From NCBI RefSeq assembly GCF_000337675.1, contig NZ_AOIB01000028.1:311481-375480 (forward strand): DNA of 64,000 nt, written 5' to 3'. The notes beneath the pieces were generated by a model. It ran no database searches and was not told where the DNA came from. It saw nothing but the letters and a program-made list of their open reading frames with translations. Every line of letters starts with the position of its first letter. The stretch's first letter is position 1. The position numbers were made by a program, and so were the translations under genes. Positions 42,997-52,101 of the stretch are shown here, piece by piece. Source of the stretch: Natronococcus amylolyticus DSM 10524. Its GTDB lineage: Archaea > Halobacteriota > Halobacteria > Halobacteriales > Natrialbaceae.

Positions 42997-45177
42997 ATGC
43001 GGAAAACTATCGACCGTATCCTCGAACCCGAGACAATCGCAGTCGTCGGTGCCTCCACTGATCCAAGCAAGCGCGGGCACCAGGCTATCAAAACTCTACA
43101 AGAGGGAGGTTTCGAGGGAACCGTCTACCCTGTCAACCCAAGCGCAGAAACAATTCGAGGTCTCAGTGTTTGTTCCTCCATTTCCGAGATTCCAGAGCCT
43201 GTTGATCTGGCACTGATTGTTGTCCCCAAACAGGTCGTTCCATCAGTCCTGGAAGAGTGTCGCGACATCGATGTCGCGGGAGCAGTCGTCATTGCTGTTG
43301 GTTTCGGTGAGACCGGCGACGAAGGGGAAGAACTCGAGGAAGATATTATCCATATTGCCCGACAAAACAATGTCCGTCTGGTAGGTCCAAATACTTCCGG
43401 ACTGATCAACGTTCACGAGGGAGCCAACCTCGTAGGAGCCGACAATGTACCTGCCGGCGAACTCGGTTTGCTCTGCCAAAGTGGAAACCTCGCAATTGCA
43501 TTATTCACCGAAGCCGCCGCTCTCGAAGGAGTCGGCTTCAGTCACTACGTCGGAGTCGGCAATGAAGCTGACCTCCAATTCCACGAGTACTTGCCGTACT
43601 TCGCCGATAACGACAAAGCTGATGCGATTGTCTGTTATGTCGAGGGGTTGGCTGATGGACGTGCCTTCCTTCAAGAGGCTCACGAAACTGTCCCCGAGAC
43701 ACCGATCGTCGTTTGCAAAAGCGGACGATCCGCAGTTGGGAAACAATCTGCGAATTCTCATACGGGATCGCTGGCCGGCGATGCAGCCGTAGCCGACGCT
43801 GTCTTCAGCCAAGCTGGTGTCATCAGCGTTGATCGATCGGACGAGCTACTTGCGGTTTCCGACGCACTCGCCTCCCAGCCACCGATGGACGACGCGAACA
43901 TTGCAATCCTCGCTGACGGCGGCGGGCACGCGACACTTGCTGCAGACGCATTGGCCGCCCGTGATCTCTCCGTCCCTGAACTGGAGGCAGGGACCAAAGA
44001 CCGTCTTCGTGAAGTTCTTCCTGACGCAGCAAGCGTCCGAAACCCAGTTGACGTCGCCGGCGGTACTGACGATGACCCCTCGGTATTCGCTGATTGTGCC
44101 GAGGCGCTATTCGATGATCCGAACGTCGATGGCGTGTTGCTTTCTGGACTATTCGGTGGCTACGGCATCCGATTTACTGACGATCTCGAGCCGATCGAGA
44201 AAGCGGCCGCACGAGATATCGTCACCTTTGCTGAGGATACCGATACACCACTGGTAGTTCAGAGCGCCTATGAGAGTGCTGACCCCGAGGTCCATACGAT
44301 TCTGCGCGAGAGCGATGTCCCAGTTTACGAGTCACTTGATCTTTCGGTCGCCTGTCTCTCTGCACTTGCGGAATACGGCACTCATCTGAAGACTACAGAC
44401 GAGAGGGACAGTTTCAACCTTGAAGAAGGTGAACGAACCATAGATCCGGCTGAGGCGACCAACGGCACGCTTACTGAGTACGATGCGAAGAAGGTACTCG
44501 ATCAGTACGATGCACCGGTGACACCGTACGAACTGGTCGAGACGCCGATGGAAGCGAAGCGTGCCGCAGTTGAGTTCGATGCGCCAGTCGCGATGAAGGC
44601 TGTTTCACCTGACATCGTTCACAAAACCGAAGCCGATGCGGTCGCCCTTGAGGTTACAGAGGATGCCGATGACGTTTTCCAGGACCTGGTTGAGAACGCA
44701 CGCACATATGACCCACAAGCGCGGATCGATGGCGTTCTCGTTTCCCCGATGCGTACTGACGGCATCGAGGTGATTGTCGGGGCGACTAGCGACGAGCAGT
44801 TCGGGCCCGTCGTCATGTTTGGTCTTGGTGGCGTCTTCGTTGAGGTCTTCGAGGATGTCGCCTTCCGTGCTGCGCCGCTCTCCAAAAGCGATGCGCGGTC
44901 GATGATCGAGGAGATCGATGCCCAGCCACTACTCAATGGAACACGGGGTGGGTCATCGGTTGACCAGGAAGCGTTAGTCGATGTACTCTGTACTGTCTCG
45001 GATCTCGTCGTTGATAATCCCGTGGTCGAAGAAGTAGACCTGAATCCCGTGCTCGCAGCCGAAGACGGAGTAGAAATTCTCGACGCAAGTATTCTTTTGT
45101 CGAATGAAAGCCAAACTACGACCCACACAATGGAGTCAGAAAATGAGGTCATTTCGGATGGAGGTGACAACGAATGA
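42997..45177 (+). CDS. acd: ADP-forming acyl-CoA synthetase (alpha-beta fusion)
   Basis: 726 aa from MRKTIDRILEPETIAVVGAS. The order is: CoA-binding Rossmann domain (1-~130), succinyl-CoA ligase-like domains with the phosphohistidine loop (SANSHTGSLAGDAAVADAV), and a C-terminal ATP-grasp (TEYDAKKVLDQYDAPVTPYE, VAMKAVSPDIVHKTEADAV, VMFGLGGVFVEVFEDVAF, DLNPVLA). It interconverts acyl-CoA + ADP + Pi and acid + CoA + ATP, so here it likely gains ATP from the CoA ester formed by the flanking crotonases. ATGA overlap with the next gene. Confidence 0.92.
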   Translation: MRKTIDRILEPETIAVVGASTDPSKRGHQAIKTLQEGGFEGTVYPVNPSAETIRGLSVCSSISEIPEPVDLALIVVPKQVVPSVLEECRDIDVAGAVVIAVGFGETGDEGEELEEDIIHIARQNNVRLVGPNTSGLINVHEGANLVGADNVPAGELGLLCQSGNLAIALFTEAAALEGVGFSHYVGVGNEADLQFHEYLPYFADNDKADAIVCYVEGLADGRAFLQEAHETVPETPIVVCKSGRSAVGKQSANSHTGSLAGDAAVADAVFSQAGVISVDRSDELLAVSDALASQPPMDDANIAILADGGGHATLAADALAARDLSVPELEAGTKDRLREVLPDAASVRNPVDVAGGTDDDPSVFADCAEALFDDPNVDGVLLSGLFGGYGIRFTDDLEPIEKAAARDIVTFAEDTDTPLVVQSAYESADPEVHTILRESDVPVYESLDLSVACLSALAEYGTHLKTTDERDSFNLEEGERTIDPAEATNGTLTEYDAKKVLDQYDAPVTPYELVETPMEAKRAAVEFDAPVAMKAVSPDIVHKTEADAVALEVTEDADDVFQDLVENARTYDPQARIDGVLVSPMRTDGIEVIVGATSDEQFGPVVMFGLGGVFVEVFEDVAFRAAPLSKSDARSMIEEIDAQPLLNGTRGGSSVDQEALVDVLCTVSDLVVDNPVVEEVDLNPVLAAEDGVEILDASILLSNESQTTTHTMESENEVISDGGDNE

Positions 45178-45983
45178 GTGACCGTGAATCGGTAGATGAG
45201 CCCGTCTGTGTTGAGCATCCACGTGAACACGTTGCCCGCGTTACGCTCGATCGACCGGATGCACTGAACGCTTACAACGAATCGCTCCTGCGGACACTCG
45301 TCGATCGGCTCGAGGGACTCGACTCCGATCAGGATGTCCGGGCGATCGTTCTGACTGGTGCTGGTGATCGTGCGTTTTGCAGCGGTGTCGATCTCGAGAA
45401 TATGCCGCTTACTCCAGAGATGGAATTTGCCGAATACGAGGAGGGGCTCGGATTGTTCCAGAACGTTGTCCGAACCTTACGAACGATCGAAACACCGGTC
45501 GTCGGCGCGGTGAATGGCTACGCACTCGGCGCTGGCTGTGACACTGCCCTTGCCTGTGATATTCGTATCGTCAGTGAGGAGGCCACTATCGGTGAAACGT
45601 TCATCGATGTCGGCTTCGTTCCTGGAGATGGCGGTGCCTATCTCCTTCCTCGGCTCATCGGGGAGTCTCGAGCAAAAGAGCTGATTTTCACTGGTCGGAA
45701 ACTTGAGGGAGAAGAAATCGTCGAATGGGACCTTGCCCGCGAGTGTGTTCCGCAGGGAGAGTTACTCGAGGCTGCTGAAGACTTCGCTGCCGACCTCGCT
45801 TCCCAGCCACCGGTTGCCCTCGGCCTGAGTAAGACGCTCGTCGGGGAGAGTCTCGATGTCGACCTTGAAACCGCATTTGATCAGGCCACTCGCGCCCAGC
45901 GGATCTGTTCACAGACTGATGATCACGCAGAAGCAGTCGCCGCGTTCAACGAGAAACGAGATCCGGAGTTCACGGGAGAATGA
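45174..45983 (+). CDS. Enoyl-CoA hydratase/isomerase family protein
   Basis: 269 aa crotonase. VARVTLDRPDALNAYNESLL, GDRAFCSGVDLENM (oxyanion), VNGYALGAGCDTALACDIRI, and GETFIDVGFVPGDGGAYLLP (the Glu position carries the Gly-Asp-Gly-like turn). It is overlapped at both ends by acd and the nitrilase gene (four bases each). Two different crotonases around one CoA synthetase suggest successive steps on the same acyl chain. Confidence 0.88.
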   Translation: MSDRESVDEPVCVEHPREHVARVTLDRPDALNAYNESLLRTLVDRLEGLDSDQDVRAIVLTGAGDRAFCSGVDLENMPLTPEMEFAEYEEGLGLFQNVVRTLRTIETPVVGAVNGYALGAGCDTALACDIRIVSEEATIGETFIDVGFVPGDGGAYLLPRLIGESRAKELIFTGRKLEGEEIVEWDLARECVPQGELLEAAEDFAADLASQPPVALGLSKTLVGESLDVDLETAFDQATRAQRICSQTDDHAEAVAAFNEKRDPEFTGE

Positions 45984-46777
45984 GCCTTGAAACAATCACA
46001 TTAGTACAGTTCGATTCATCGATCGGCCCCGCCGAAGATGGGACGCTCGAACGAATGTGTGCGCACATTCGAGCTGCGGATGTTGATCTAATCGTCTTCC
46101 CCGAGCTCGCGACGACTGGCTACTCTATCTTTGATCAGATCGAGAAATGTGCCGAGCCGATACCAGGTCCTACCACTCGTATACTTGGCCAAGCGGCTGC
46201 TGAGTCGAATACTCACGTTCTCCTGGGAATGCCTGTTCAGGGCCAGAACCGCGTCCATAACAGTGCGATATGGATTGACCGCCAAGGCAAGGTGCGTATT
46301 CAGTATGACAAGCGGCAGTTGTGGGGTGACGAATGCAACGTATTTACTCCGGGTGAGGATCTCGTTGTAGTTGACTGTGAAGGACTCTCAGTAGGAATTC
46401 AGATCTGTTATGATCTGAATTTCCCTGAGCAAGCAGCTGCCTTTGCCCGCGCTGAGGTGGATCTTTTGGTGAACATCTCGGCGTGGTCTGAGCCGATGAA
46501 AGGTGATTGGGACCGGCTACTGCCTGCCCGTGCGATTGAGACCGGGGCATTCGTTCTTGGCTGTAACCATGCCGGAGACGAAGGAGACCTCATGTTTTAC
46601 GGCCATAGCACTGTATATAATCCGGACGGATCAGTAAACAGGCGACTTAAGAACGAGCCCGATGCAATCACCTGGCAATTCGAAGAGAAACTGCTCACGC
46701 AGGAACGCAAACGAAACCCAATGCGCGAGGATAGGCGTGAAGACGGACCAGGAATTGAACGCATTCAGGTTGAGTGA
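45980..46777 (+). CDS. Nitrilase-superfamily amidohydrolase
   Basis: 265 aa carbon-nitrogen hydrolase. The catalytic Glu42 (VFPELATTGY), Lys111 (YDKRQLWGDE) and Cys143 (GIQICYDLNFPE) triad is complete. Members hydrolyse nitriles, amides or N-carbamoyl compounds. It lies downstream of the acyl-CoA genes with an ATGA overlap, so it may remove ammonia or a carbamoyl group from the same substrate. Confidence 0.9.
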   Translation: MSLETITLVQFDSSIGPAEDGTLERMCAHIRAADVDLIVFPELATTGYSIFDQIEKCAEPIPGPTTRILGQAAAESNTHVLLGMPVQGQNRVHNSAIWIDRQGKVRIQYDKRQLWGDECNVFTPGEDLVVVDCEGLSVGIQICYDLNFPEQAAAFARAEVDLLVNISAWSEPMKGDWDRLLPARAIETGAFVLGCNHAGDEGDLMFYGHSTVYNPDGSVNRRLKNEPDAITWQFEEKLLTQERKRNPMREDRREDGPGIERIQVE

Positions 46778-46833
46778 ACTGGAGTACCAAGAATCGTAGT
46801 GGGGATCACCCATCCTACATACAACAAAAGCAA

Positions 46834-47361
46834 ATGACGAACTTAACACTTGACGAAACTGACTTTCGGCTCTTGAAAGCACTTGACGAGAACGGCGATG
46901 TCGATGCCGATGAAATTGCAGACGAACTGGACATCAGCCAATCAACGGTATACTATCGTCTAGAAAAATACCGCGAAAAGGGAATCATCACTGACACGGT
47001 TGCCCATCTTGACCGTCACAAACTCGGCCTTGGGATGACTGCTATTACTCGGATCAAGACCGTCTATGGGCCGGAAGCGATGGAAGTCGGCAAAAGAATC
47101 CAGGAACTCTCAGGTGTTCAGCAGGTGTATTCTATGCTCGGAGAAATGTCGTTCTGCGTCATCTCTCATGTTAGGGACCATGAACATCTTCAGGGGCTTG
47201 TTGAGAAGATTATCGAGACAGAAGGTGTTCAGAACTCAGAAACGAATATTGTGCTCCGGACGTTCAAAGAGGAGCCACGGTTGCTGGTCAACTACGATGA
47301 TGCTGATCTCGAGAAATTGTTCGCTTATACTGCTGACGATAAGTCATCGATCTCGGACTAA
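46834..47361 (+). CDS. Lrp/AsnC-family regulator
   Basis: 175 aa from MTNLTLDETDFRLLKAL. The N-terminal HTH is ADEIADELDISQSTVYYRLE; the C-terminal RAM-like domain begins LGLGMTAITRIKTV and contains VYSMLGEMSFCVI. The ending (RLLVNYDDADLEKLFAYTAD) is longer than in short Lrp proteins. Such regulators bind small amino-acid-like effectors as multimers. Last gene of the operon, 56 bases after the nitrilase gene, suggesting autoregulation of the cluster. Confidence 0.88.
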   Translation: MTNLTLDETDFRLLKALDENGDVDADEIADELDISQSTVYYRLEKYREKGIITDTVAHLDRHKLGLGMTAITRIKTVYGPEAMEVGKRIQELSGVQQVYSMLGEMSFCVISHVRDHEHLQGLVEKIIETEGVQNSETNIVLRTFKEEPRLLVNYDDADLEKLFAYTADDKSSISD

Positions 47362-47693
47362 AGCATTGTCAGCTGCGAGTTCGTCATATACTCGGTTCGG
47401 GAGAACGAAGGTGATGTCGTTGCGACGAACGAATCGCTGGATGGCTTTGTACAGGTGTTTGATGGCATGTTGAGGCAGTTAGCGAACTCTCGGAGACGTC
47501 GTCCGTATGCGCCGCGGTAGCTTCCAAGAACCAGGTAGCTACTATTTGCTTGCTCGAACCGGGGGAGCTCTTCGTTCATATAACGGACAACTTCGTGGTA
47601 GTCCCCCCGAGGTGGGGAGCTAATTCCTTCGAAAATACGGTTGACAGCCCGGTAGATGGCGTATGAATTGCGTGGAACGCGTGGGCCGCTCAT
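47344..47693 (-). pseudogene. Frameshifted haloarchaeal protein of unknown function
   Basis: Starts MSGPRVPRNSYAIYRAVNRI, continues SPPRGDYHEVVRYMNEELPR and SYLVLGSYRGAYGRRLREFA, then loses frame near 47478. The true continuation is in the neighbouring frame (PQHAIKHLYKAIQRFVRRND, VLPNRVYDELAADN, stop at 47344). Family not recognised. The 3' end overlaps the Lrp gene by 18 bases, consistent with a remnant being overwritten. Confidence 0.5.
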
Positions 47694-47808
47694 ACTACTG
47701 TCTACAGATGTGTCCGTCTTAAGCGTCCATATTCGAGTTGGAAAATATGGTATTTTCCCAACTTGCCCGCCCCGAACAGTTACGTGAATGGAGACAAAAT
47801 AGACACCT

Positions 47809-48447
47809 ATGAGTAATAGTGCGGGGGGCGCAGGAAATCCGGTCGGCGGCGAGGCAGAACCATTTGGCGGTGACGATGTCATGCCGATCGAGAAACAGCG
47901 ACGGGCACACCAATTCCTCACGCAGGAAACCCGCTACCTCATCATCCAAGCCGTGCTTGGGCATCCAACGTACTTGGCGACACTCGACGAGCTCAAATAC
48001 CTCGTGCCCAAGAATCGCTCTACTATCCGGGAGCATCTTGACCAGCTCGCAGATAAGCAGGTGATGGTAAAGTACAAATACCGTGGAGATGAGACCGAGC
48101 GTAACGAACCACGGGAGTTCTGGGGGTTCACCAGTTACGGGATCACCCTCTTAGATGAGTACAGCTACCTCCGGTACGTCCCGGTTCTGCGTGCCCTACA
48201 GGAAAATCTCCATCTGACCGAGAAAATTGAACGGCACCAGGATTCGCCGCGACCAGAACTGCCAGAAGACGTTAGTGGAGCCCTCAAAATACCAGAAATA
48301 GACGACGCAACAGAGGCCATTGTTGATGACACGCTCGCTGCCCGAGAACGCGGTGGCGACCGGCTCTTCGATGCTCCCCCTATTGAACCGGATGAAGACG
48401 GTGAAACCGAACCCGGTGCAGACCGACCTCTCGATGAACTCTTCTGA
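47809..48447 (+). CDS. Winged-helix DNA-binding protein
   Basis: 212 aa. After a Gly-rich start, residues about 28-95 form a winged helix (RRAHQFLTQETRYLIIQAVL, ATLDELKYLVPKNRSTIREH, LDQLADKQVMVKYKY), then FWGFTSYGITLLDEYSYLRY, and an acidic, Pro-rich disordered tail (PIEPDEDGETEPGADRPLDE). ArsR/PadR-like haloarchaeal regulators have this form. The target is unknown. Confidence 0.75.
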   Translation: MSNSAGGAGNPVGGEAEPFGGDDVMPIEKQRRAHQFLTQETRYLIIQAVLGHPTYLATLDELKYLVPKNRSTIREHLDQLADKQVMVKYKYRGDETERNEPREFWGFTSYGITLLDEYSYLRYVPVLRALQENLHLTEKIERHQDSPRPELPEDVSGALKIPEIDDATEAIVDDTLAARERGGDRLFDAPPIEPDEDGETEPGADRPLDELF

Positions 48448-48672
48448 TCTTACCACTCCTAACGGGGATCACTGCTCGCGTCAATTCAAGCCGGTCGACT
48501 ATCTCTTGAGTCGTGAACAATCGCGAACGGTACGACGAACTCGATAACTCCACGGTGTCGCTAGATCAAACGAGATCTCGGACCTCACACAGAGGGAGTA
48601 GTATCGAGGCTGGCTGTTAGCTGGCACGTGTCTGGATTCCTGTACGTAACCGCTGGAGGATCTCGGATTGGT
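48448..48672. other. Spacer without a gene
   Basis: Nothing protein-like is seen on either strand between the winged-helix gene and the IS6-derived miniature element. Confidence 0.4.
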
Positions 48673-48782
48673 GGGCACCGTCTAATTAGCGCAGTTTGAG
48701 GAACGAGCAGGTCTTCGAGCATTTGATCCAACGAACTCAACGATCTGCTCACTTCTCAAACTGGCTTGACTAAACAGTGCCC
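48673..48782. mobile_element. IS6-derived miniature inverted-repeat element (110 bp)
   Basis: The ends gggcaccgtctaattagc...gagcag and ctgctc...gactaaacagtgccc are imperfect inverted repeats of about 38 bases. The centre (gtcttcgagcatttgatcca) is nearly identical to the start of the IS6 transposase gene at 52.8 kb (SLSSLDQML). It appears to be an IS6 end followed by an inverted copy of itself, without transposase. Confidence 0.6.
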
Positions 48783-48852
48783 GTCGACGTTCCGTCTCTG
48801 TTAGAAACCTGCATCACTCGTTACTGAAAAGAACCAGATCGTCATGACCCCT

Positions 48853-50337
48853 CTATTCCAGCCACGGTTTGACGATTGGTGCAAAGAGAATGACTGCAAT
48901 GAGAACGACGATCACTATGGATAAGGGTTCGGTAAAGAATACCGGAACGGTCCCTTCGCCCAGAATCAACGATCGGTGGAGATTTTCTTCGGCGATACTG
49001 CCTAAAACGATACCGAGGACAAACGCAATGATCGAGTAATCATATCTCTTCATATAATATCCAATGACTCCGAGTCCGACGATCGTGATAGCGTCGACCC
49101 AGCGGCCGTTGTTGAGTGCAAACGAGCCGAGGAACGAGAGGACGATAATCATCGGGATAATATAGTCAGTGTCAATCTTTGTTAAAATGCCTGCGCGAGT
49201 GACGAGACCAAGTCCGAGCACGAGAATGAGGACGTTACCGATCAGTAATGAAATGAAGAGTGCATAGGTCACATCAAGATTCGCGTCGGGATCGAACAAG
49301 TCAGGGCCGGGAACAAGCCCATGCATGATCAGCCCCCCGATTAATACCGCCGTCGCGGCGCTACCGGGGATTCCGAAGGCAATAGCTGGAATTACCGATC
49401 CGCCGATAGTCCCATTGTTCGACGATTCAGAAGCGATCACTCCGATAGGGTTTCCTTTCCCAAACGACTCCGAATCTTCTGACGCGCGTACTGCTTCGGT
49501 GTACGCGATGAAGTTAGAAACTGTTGAACCGGCACCCGGAATAGAACCGATTCCGGTTCCAATGAACGCTGATTTTACGAGCGTTACTGGGTGGTCCAAA
49601 ACTGTTTTGACGCCGCCGAAGACGTCGCCGGTGACCTCGAACTCTTTCTTCGAAATACCTCCTGTTTCGTTAGCTAATTTTAGCATTTCAGCGACAGCGA
49701 ACAGACCGATCAGAGCAGCTATAAACGACAGTCCCTCATAGAGTGGGAAGTATCCGAACGTATATCGAACGTCTCCGGTCATCGGTGCCGATCCAATCGC
49801 CGTCAAGGATAAACCAAAAAATCCAGCGATCAGGCCTTTGACCATCGAGCCGCGGGCAACGATTGTGATCATCGATAGGCCAAGAATGGCGATCAAAAAT
49901 CGTTCTGGCGAGCCGAACATGAGGACGAAGTCAATAAGAATCGGCGATAAGAGAATAATCGCTGTGACGGTAATGAACCCCGCAAGCGCAGACGAGGTTG
50001 CTGATAACGAAAGCGCAGTAACCGCTTCTCCTTGACGTGACATAGGGTATCCATCAAACGTCGTTGCAGCGGCTGCTGACGTCCCCGGAGCGTTAATGAG
50101 GATTGCAGCAATAGACCCGCCGTACATTGCTCCGCTGTATATTCCGATGAGCAAAACAATTGCGTCAATGCCACCAAGCGGCAGCGTTAGCGGAAGTAAA
50201 ATTGCCATCCCGAGTGAAGCACCTAATCCGGGGAGTGCCCCAACGACAATCCCGATGATGAGACCAGCCATAACCCAGAAAATAGTCGGCCAACTGAATA
50301 CGAGTTGGACGGCTTCAATAAACACCTCAAAGCTCAT
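48853..50337 (-). CDS. tctA: Tripartite tricarboxylate transporter permease TctA
   Basis: 494 aa with about 11-12 membrane helices. The family block LIIGIVVGALPGLGASLGMA, the GGSIAAILINAPGTSAAAAT segment and the repeated IPGAGSTVSNFIAYTEAVRA / IAFGIPGSAATAVLIGGL segments are typical of TctA. It forms the large membrane pore of a secondary, binding-protein-dependent carboxylate importer. It overlaps tctB by four bases. Confidence 0.92.
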   Translation of the reverse strand: MSFEVFIEAVQLVFSWPTIFWVMAGLIIGIVVGALPGLGASLGMAILLPLTLPLGGIDAIVLLIGIYSGAMYGGSIAAILINAPGTSAAAATTFDGYPMSRQGEAVTALSLSATSSALAGFITVTAIILLSPILIDFVLMFGSPERFLIAILGLSMITIVARGSMVKGLIAGFFGLSLTAIGSAPMTGDVRYTFGYFPLYEGLSFIAALIGLFAVAEMLKLANETGGISKKEFEVTGDVFGGVKTVLDHPVTLVKSAFIGTGIGSIPGAGSTVSNFIAYTEAVRASEDSESFGKGNPIGVIASESSNNGTIGGSVIPAIAFGIPGSAATAVLIGGLIMHGLVPGPDLFDPDANLDVTYALFISLLIGNVLILVLGLGLVTRAGILTKIDTDYIIPMIIVLSFLGSFALNNGRWVDAITIVGLGVIGYYMKRYDYSIIAFVLGIVLGSIAEENLHRSLILGEGTVPVFFTEPLSIVIVVLIAVILFAPIVKPWLE

Positions 50338-50912
50338 AGAAACACCTCATGAAGGTATCCTTCTTCAATCGGGATACCGATGATATCGTAGAAGAGAAAC
50401 GCGATACCGAACGATAGTAGCGTCAAACCAACAATCGCGTATATCGGTTGCTTCCGCCACCAAGTGTATGCGATGACGAATAATGGGGTTGCCCACAACA
50501 TTCCGATCAGGAACGACCCCATCAGATATCCAACACACATGGATCCGAGAACTGCTGCTCCATATGCGACCGTCTCTTCTTCCTGGATATCGGAGGTCTC
50601 AGCTGCGAACTCTTCTTCGTCTGAGTCTGTCTCCTCTACTATACTTTCGGCATCTCTAGTGTCTGTTTCGAGAATGTCGGCTTCATCAACAACCAGTCGG
50701 CGCAGTGGTCCGGGAAGATAACCTCTGAAAAGTAGTAGCACACCAAATAGAATTACCATTCCGGACGTAAATTGTGGAAAGTGTTGTGCAGCAGAAGAAA
50801 ATTCAAACGACTCTACAAACATATACACCGAAGGTAGAATGAAAACTAGAAGTAGTACATGTTCCATTGTTACCTCTTCTTTCAAATTGAATGTGGGATG
50901 TTTTTCACTCAT
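50334..50912 (-). CDS. tctB: Tripartite tricarboxylate transporter small permease TctB
   Basis: 192 aa with four membrane helices (LLLVFILPSVYMFVESFEF, FTSGMVILFGVLLLFRGYL, AVLGSMCVGYLMGSFLIGM, IVGLTLLSFGIAFLFYDII) and a long acidic loop between the second and third (EETDSDEEEFAAETSDIQ). Length, topology and place between tctC and tctA identify TctB. The acidic loop is unusual for bacterial members and fits haloadaptation. Confidence 0.85.
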   Translation of the reverse strand: MSEKHPTFNLKEEVTMEHVLLLVFILPSVYMFVESFEFSSAAQHFPQFTSGMVILFGVLLLFRGYLPGPLRRLVVDEADILETDTRDAESIVEETDSDEEEFAAETSDIQEEETVAYGAAVLGSMCVGYLMGSFLIGMLWATPLFVIAYTWWRKQPIYAIVGLTLLSFGIAFLFYDIIGIPIEEGYLHEVFL

Positions 50913-50979
50913 TGTAGTACTTTTGAATCTAACACTTATTTATATGTGAATATGCTGATCCTGGGAGGAGGAGAATCAC

Positions 50980-51975
50980 CTACTCCTGGAGATTATCCAG
51001 ATCAACGGCATCCGGAATCTCGTCAAGTGTCTCCTCGAGGGTTTGGTTCGCCGATTCCGGATCTCCGTATGTGACGTCGTTGCCGGTCTCATCAGACCAG
51101 TCTTGCACGTCCTCGTCCTGCGTTGCCTCTTCAAGGGCCTCAGTGAGGGTTTCAATTTGCTCCTCGTCTGTTCCTGGAGCAGCGTACAACGCGAGCGTCG
51201 TCATCGCAACGAAGTCGATATCTGGATACCCAAGTTCAGTTGCCGGTTCGAGATCGGGGAAAACATCTGTCGGTTCGCTTGAAAGATTGGCGACCACGTT
51301 TAGGTCTCCTCCCTCGACCGGTTCACGAGCCGACGTTGCAGTCGCAATCCCGACCGACACTTCGTCGGATATCACGGCCTCACTTGTCGGTCCACCACCA
51401 TCATATGGAACGACTTCCTCCCATTCCATTCCGAAGTCGTCGCGAAGGAGGAACGAGATAACGTGTGTCGAGTGGCCAATTCCCTGCATAGCGAATTGGG
51501 TGAATTCACCGTCCTCGTATGCATCGACGAGGTCATCTATATCCTCGATGTGGTCGTATTCGGGGTTAACGATAAGTGTAAACGGGTACTGGCCGATAGA
51601 ACCGATCCCTTCGAGATCGGTGATATCGTATCCGGGGTCGTCCATTAACCACGCCGTTGCGACCGACGGTAAGTTGACGTTCCCAATCGTATACCCATCG
51701 CCATCAGCCCCGTGGAGAATTCCGGTCCCCTCAAGTCCGCCAGCACCTGGTTGATTATCGATGTCAAGTTCTCCGTCGAGTGCCTCATTCCAAGCCGGTT
51801 GTAGTTGTCGAGCGTATGTGTCTGTACCTCCGCCTTCACCGAACGGAACGACCCATCGGATTGTCTGGCTCGGATACTCACCATCACCATTCTCGTCACC
51901 AAGGCACCCAGCTAACCCCACCACTGACGCGACTGAAACCGTTCCTGCAGTTTTTAAGCAAGTGCGTCTATCCAT
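50980..51975 (-). CDS. tctC: Tripartite tricarboxylate transporter binding protein TctC
   Basis: 331 aa from MDRRTCLKTAGTVSV. Tat signal with lipobox (VVGLAGCLGDENGD). The mature part opens YPSQTIRWVVPFGEGGGTDT and has DNQPGAGGLEGTGILHGADG, the standard TctC ligand-binding region. It captures a carboxylate at the cell surface and passes it to TctAB. It is the first gene of the tctCBA operon. The identity of the carboxylate is open. Confidence 0.9.
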   Translation of the reverse strand: MDRRTCLKTAGTVSVASVVGLAGCLGDENGDGEYPSQTIRWVVPFGEGGGTDTYARQLQPAWNEALDGELDIDNQPGAGGLEGTGILHGADGDGYTIGNVNLPSVATAWLMDDPGYDITDLEGIGSIGQYPFTLIVNPEYDHIEDIDDLVDAYEDGEFTQFAMQGIGHSTHVISFLLRDDFGMEWEEVVPYDGGGPTSEAVISDEVSVGIATATSAREPVEGGDLNVVANLSSEPTDVFPDLEPATELGYPDIDFVAMTTLALYAAPGTDEEQIETLTEALEEATQDEDVQDWSDETGNDVTYGDPESANQTLEETLDEIPDAVDLDNLQE

Positions 51976-52101
51976 AGCACACCTCATGCGTTCACAAGCA
52001 TAGGGTATAAACTCTTTCCCGTTACTAGTAATTCTCCAAATAATTAATAACTATTAATTGACCTATTGAATTTTTCTAAATAGCAGCAGAATTGGCTAAC
52101 A

